Shown here piece after piece: positions 63,701-64,000 of a stretch of DNA of 64,000 nucleotides. Numbering within the stretch: the first letter of the stretch is position 1; every line of letters begins with the position of its first letter. The DNA comes from an uncultured Flavobacteriaceae bacterium. GTDB taxonomy: Bacteria > Bacteroidota > Bacteroidia > Flavobacteriales > Flavobacteriaceae. The DNA lies in contig CALSUF010000001.1 of NCBI GenBank assembly GCA_943789465.1, positions 496,001 to 560,000 of the forward strand, in the 5' to 3' direction. The notes beneath the pieces are model-generated. The model ran no database searches and had not been told where the DNA came from. It saw only the letters and a program-made list of their open reading frames with translations. Made by a program: the position numbers and the translations under genes.

Positions 63701-64000
63701 ATGCTATTCAAAACCTGCAACCCGAAGACATCAAGCAAATCGAAGAAAAAGGGGAGTTAGGTATTGAAATTAATGGAAAAAGTATTAATTTGGAACGCAA
63801 TGATGTAGAGATTACTTCTCAAGATATAGAAGGATGGTTGGTCGCTAATCAAGGAGCTGTTACGGTTGCTTTGGATGTTACAATTTCAGAGACTCTAAAA
63901 GAGGAAGGAATTGCAAGAGAATTGGTCAATAGAATTCAAAACTTAAGAAAAGATTCTGGGTTTGAACTCACCGATCGAATAGAGGTTTATTTACAAGTTG
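60748..64000 (+). CDS. ileS: Isoleucyl-tRNA synthetase, 3' end cut by the window (IleRS2-like with altered HIGH motif)
   Basis: Class I synthetase that charges tRNA-Ile; 1084 residues are visible with no stop, so about the last 50-70 residues of the usual ~1140 lie outside. MSATFPEYKGLNLPNVADEMLKFW is the N-terminus (in part). The editing domain has TAPTFGADD, the catalytic half has GIPLPIWRTEDG and GVDQTRGWFYT, and KMSKRLGN is the second signature. The first signature reads ANGLPGVHHVL: residues 57-60 are G-V-H-H, where the class consensus is H-x-G-H. The other sequence features place it with the long eukaryote-like IleRS2 type. The start at 60748 gives the conserved N-terminus; ATG 60741 is in another frame. 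Confidence 0.97.
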   Translation, partial: MSATFPEYKGLNLPNVADEMLKFWEDHDIFDKSITSRNGKPPYVFFEGPPSANGLPGVHHVLARAIKDIFPRYKTMKGFQVNRKAGWDTHGLPIELGVEKELGITKEDIGKTISVEDYNAACRTAVMRYTDIWNDLTQKMGYWVNMDDPYVTYDPKYMESVWWLLKQIYNKKLIYKGYTIQPYSPKAGTGLSSHELNQPGTYQDVTDTTIVAQFKANEASLPEFLQNQGPVLFLAWTTTPWTLPSNTALTVGPKIEYVLVKTYNQYTFEATNVVVAKALVGKQFNGKFKEVNNLEGLQGYQSSNKNIPFYVVKSFIGKDLVGISYEQLLNYALPNDNPQDAFRIISGDFVTTEDGTGIVHTAPTFGADDALVAKQASPEIPPLLVKDADGNLVPLVDLQGRFRPEVAEFAGRFVKNEYYPEGDAPEKSVDVELAIKLKTENKAFKVEKYKHSYPNCWRTDKPILYYPLDSWFIKVTEVKKRMFDLNQTINWKPKSTGEGRFGNWLANANDWNLSRSRYWGIPLPIWRTEDGKEEICIGSVKELKVEMHKAVQAGVLEKAIFEDFVVGDYSLENYAKIDLHKNIVDTITLVSPTGKPMHRESDLIDVWFDSGSMPYAQWHYPFENKELIDNNKAFPADFIAEGVDQTRGWFYTLHAIATMVFDSVAYKNVVSNGLVLDKNGQKMSKRLGNATDPFETLSTYGADATRWYMISNANPWDNLKFDVEGIEEVKRKFFGTLYNTYSFFTLYANIDKFSYAEANISSQERPEIDRWILSELNSLTEKVDAYYADYEPTKAARIISEFTQEYLSNWYVRLSRRRFWKGEYETDKISAYQTLYTCMVTIAKLGAPIAPFFMDRLYLDLNSATNKETFESVHLADFPSADVTLIDKNLERKMEQAQTISSLVLSLRAKEKIKVRQPLQKIMIPVSSDTQKEDILAIADLVKHEVNVKEIELLEDASDILVKQIKPNFKALGPRFGKDMKLIANAIQNLQPEDIKQIEEKGELGIEINGKSINLERNDVEITSQDIEGWLVANQGAVTVALDVTISETLKEEGIARELVNRIQNLRKDSGFELTDRIEVYLQV

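Overview
The window is a chromosomal segment of a Bacteroidetes bacterium, almost certainly a member of the Flavobacteriaceae. This rests on the gene set: SprA and PorT of the type IX secretion/gliding system, the alternative complex III (ActABCDEF) fused in one operon with an aa3-type oxidase, a TMEM260-like DUF2723 membrane protein, and a hybrid malic enzyme. It also rests on promoters of the Bacteroidetes type (TTTG-N19-TAnnTTTG), AT-rich DNA and scarce Shine-Dalgarno sites. The genus cannot be told from the sequence alone.

Layout. 1-5.1 kb (+): a polyprenyl synthetase and the 2-oxoglutarate dehydrogenase E1/E2 pair (sucA, sucB). 5.3-8.3 kb (-): an AT-rich accessory block of four small genes (two lipoproteins, an RDD protein, a 5'-nucleotidase) with a ~140-bp direct repeat at 5984 and 8146 and two inverted-repeat elements either side of the nucleotidase. 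8.3-13.8 kb (-): an apparent operon MFS sugar transporter - glycosylasparaginase - polA. 14.0-20.3 kb: a membrane metallophosphoesterase, a thioredoxin-fold protein without CXXC, the DUF2723 protein, and a small regulator/membrane-protein operon. 20.4-25.3 kb: tRNA-Gln, then rimP-nusA-infB with a terminator-like hairpin in the leader. 26.0-37.4 kb: actABCDEF-coxBA, which takes electrons from menaquinol to O2. 37.4-44.3 kb: ruvB, queG, ggt, maeB, ruvA. 44.3-60.6 kb: sprA, gcvH, a VanZ-like gene, two tandem tonB genes, an aspartyl protease, tatD, ansA, tRNA-Ser, exbB-X-exbD-exbD and porT. 60.7 kb to the end: ileS, cut by the window edge.

Three genes in the first 15 kb (polyprenyl synthetase, sucA, metallophosphoesterase) are each broken by a single-base indel. 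Two of these are homopolymer contractions, so sequence error is the most likely cause.

No clearly new multi-gene defence or mobile system was seen. The most interesting observations are: the swapped HIGH motif (G-V-H-H) in IleRS, known from highly mupirocin-resistant IleRS2 enzymes; the terminator hairpin and overlapping leader ORF before rimP-nusA-infB; the cassette-like accessory block with attC-like inverted repeats; the His-rich segments in ActF and CoxA; and the tandem TonB genes with signs of gene conversion.
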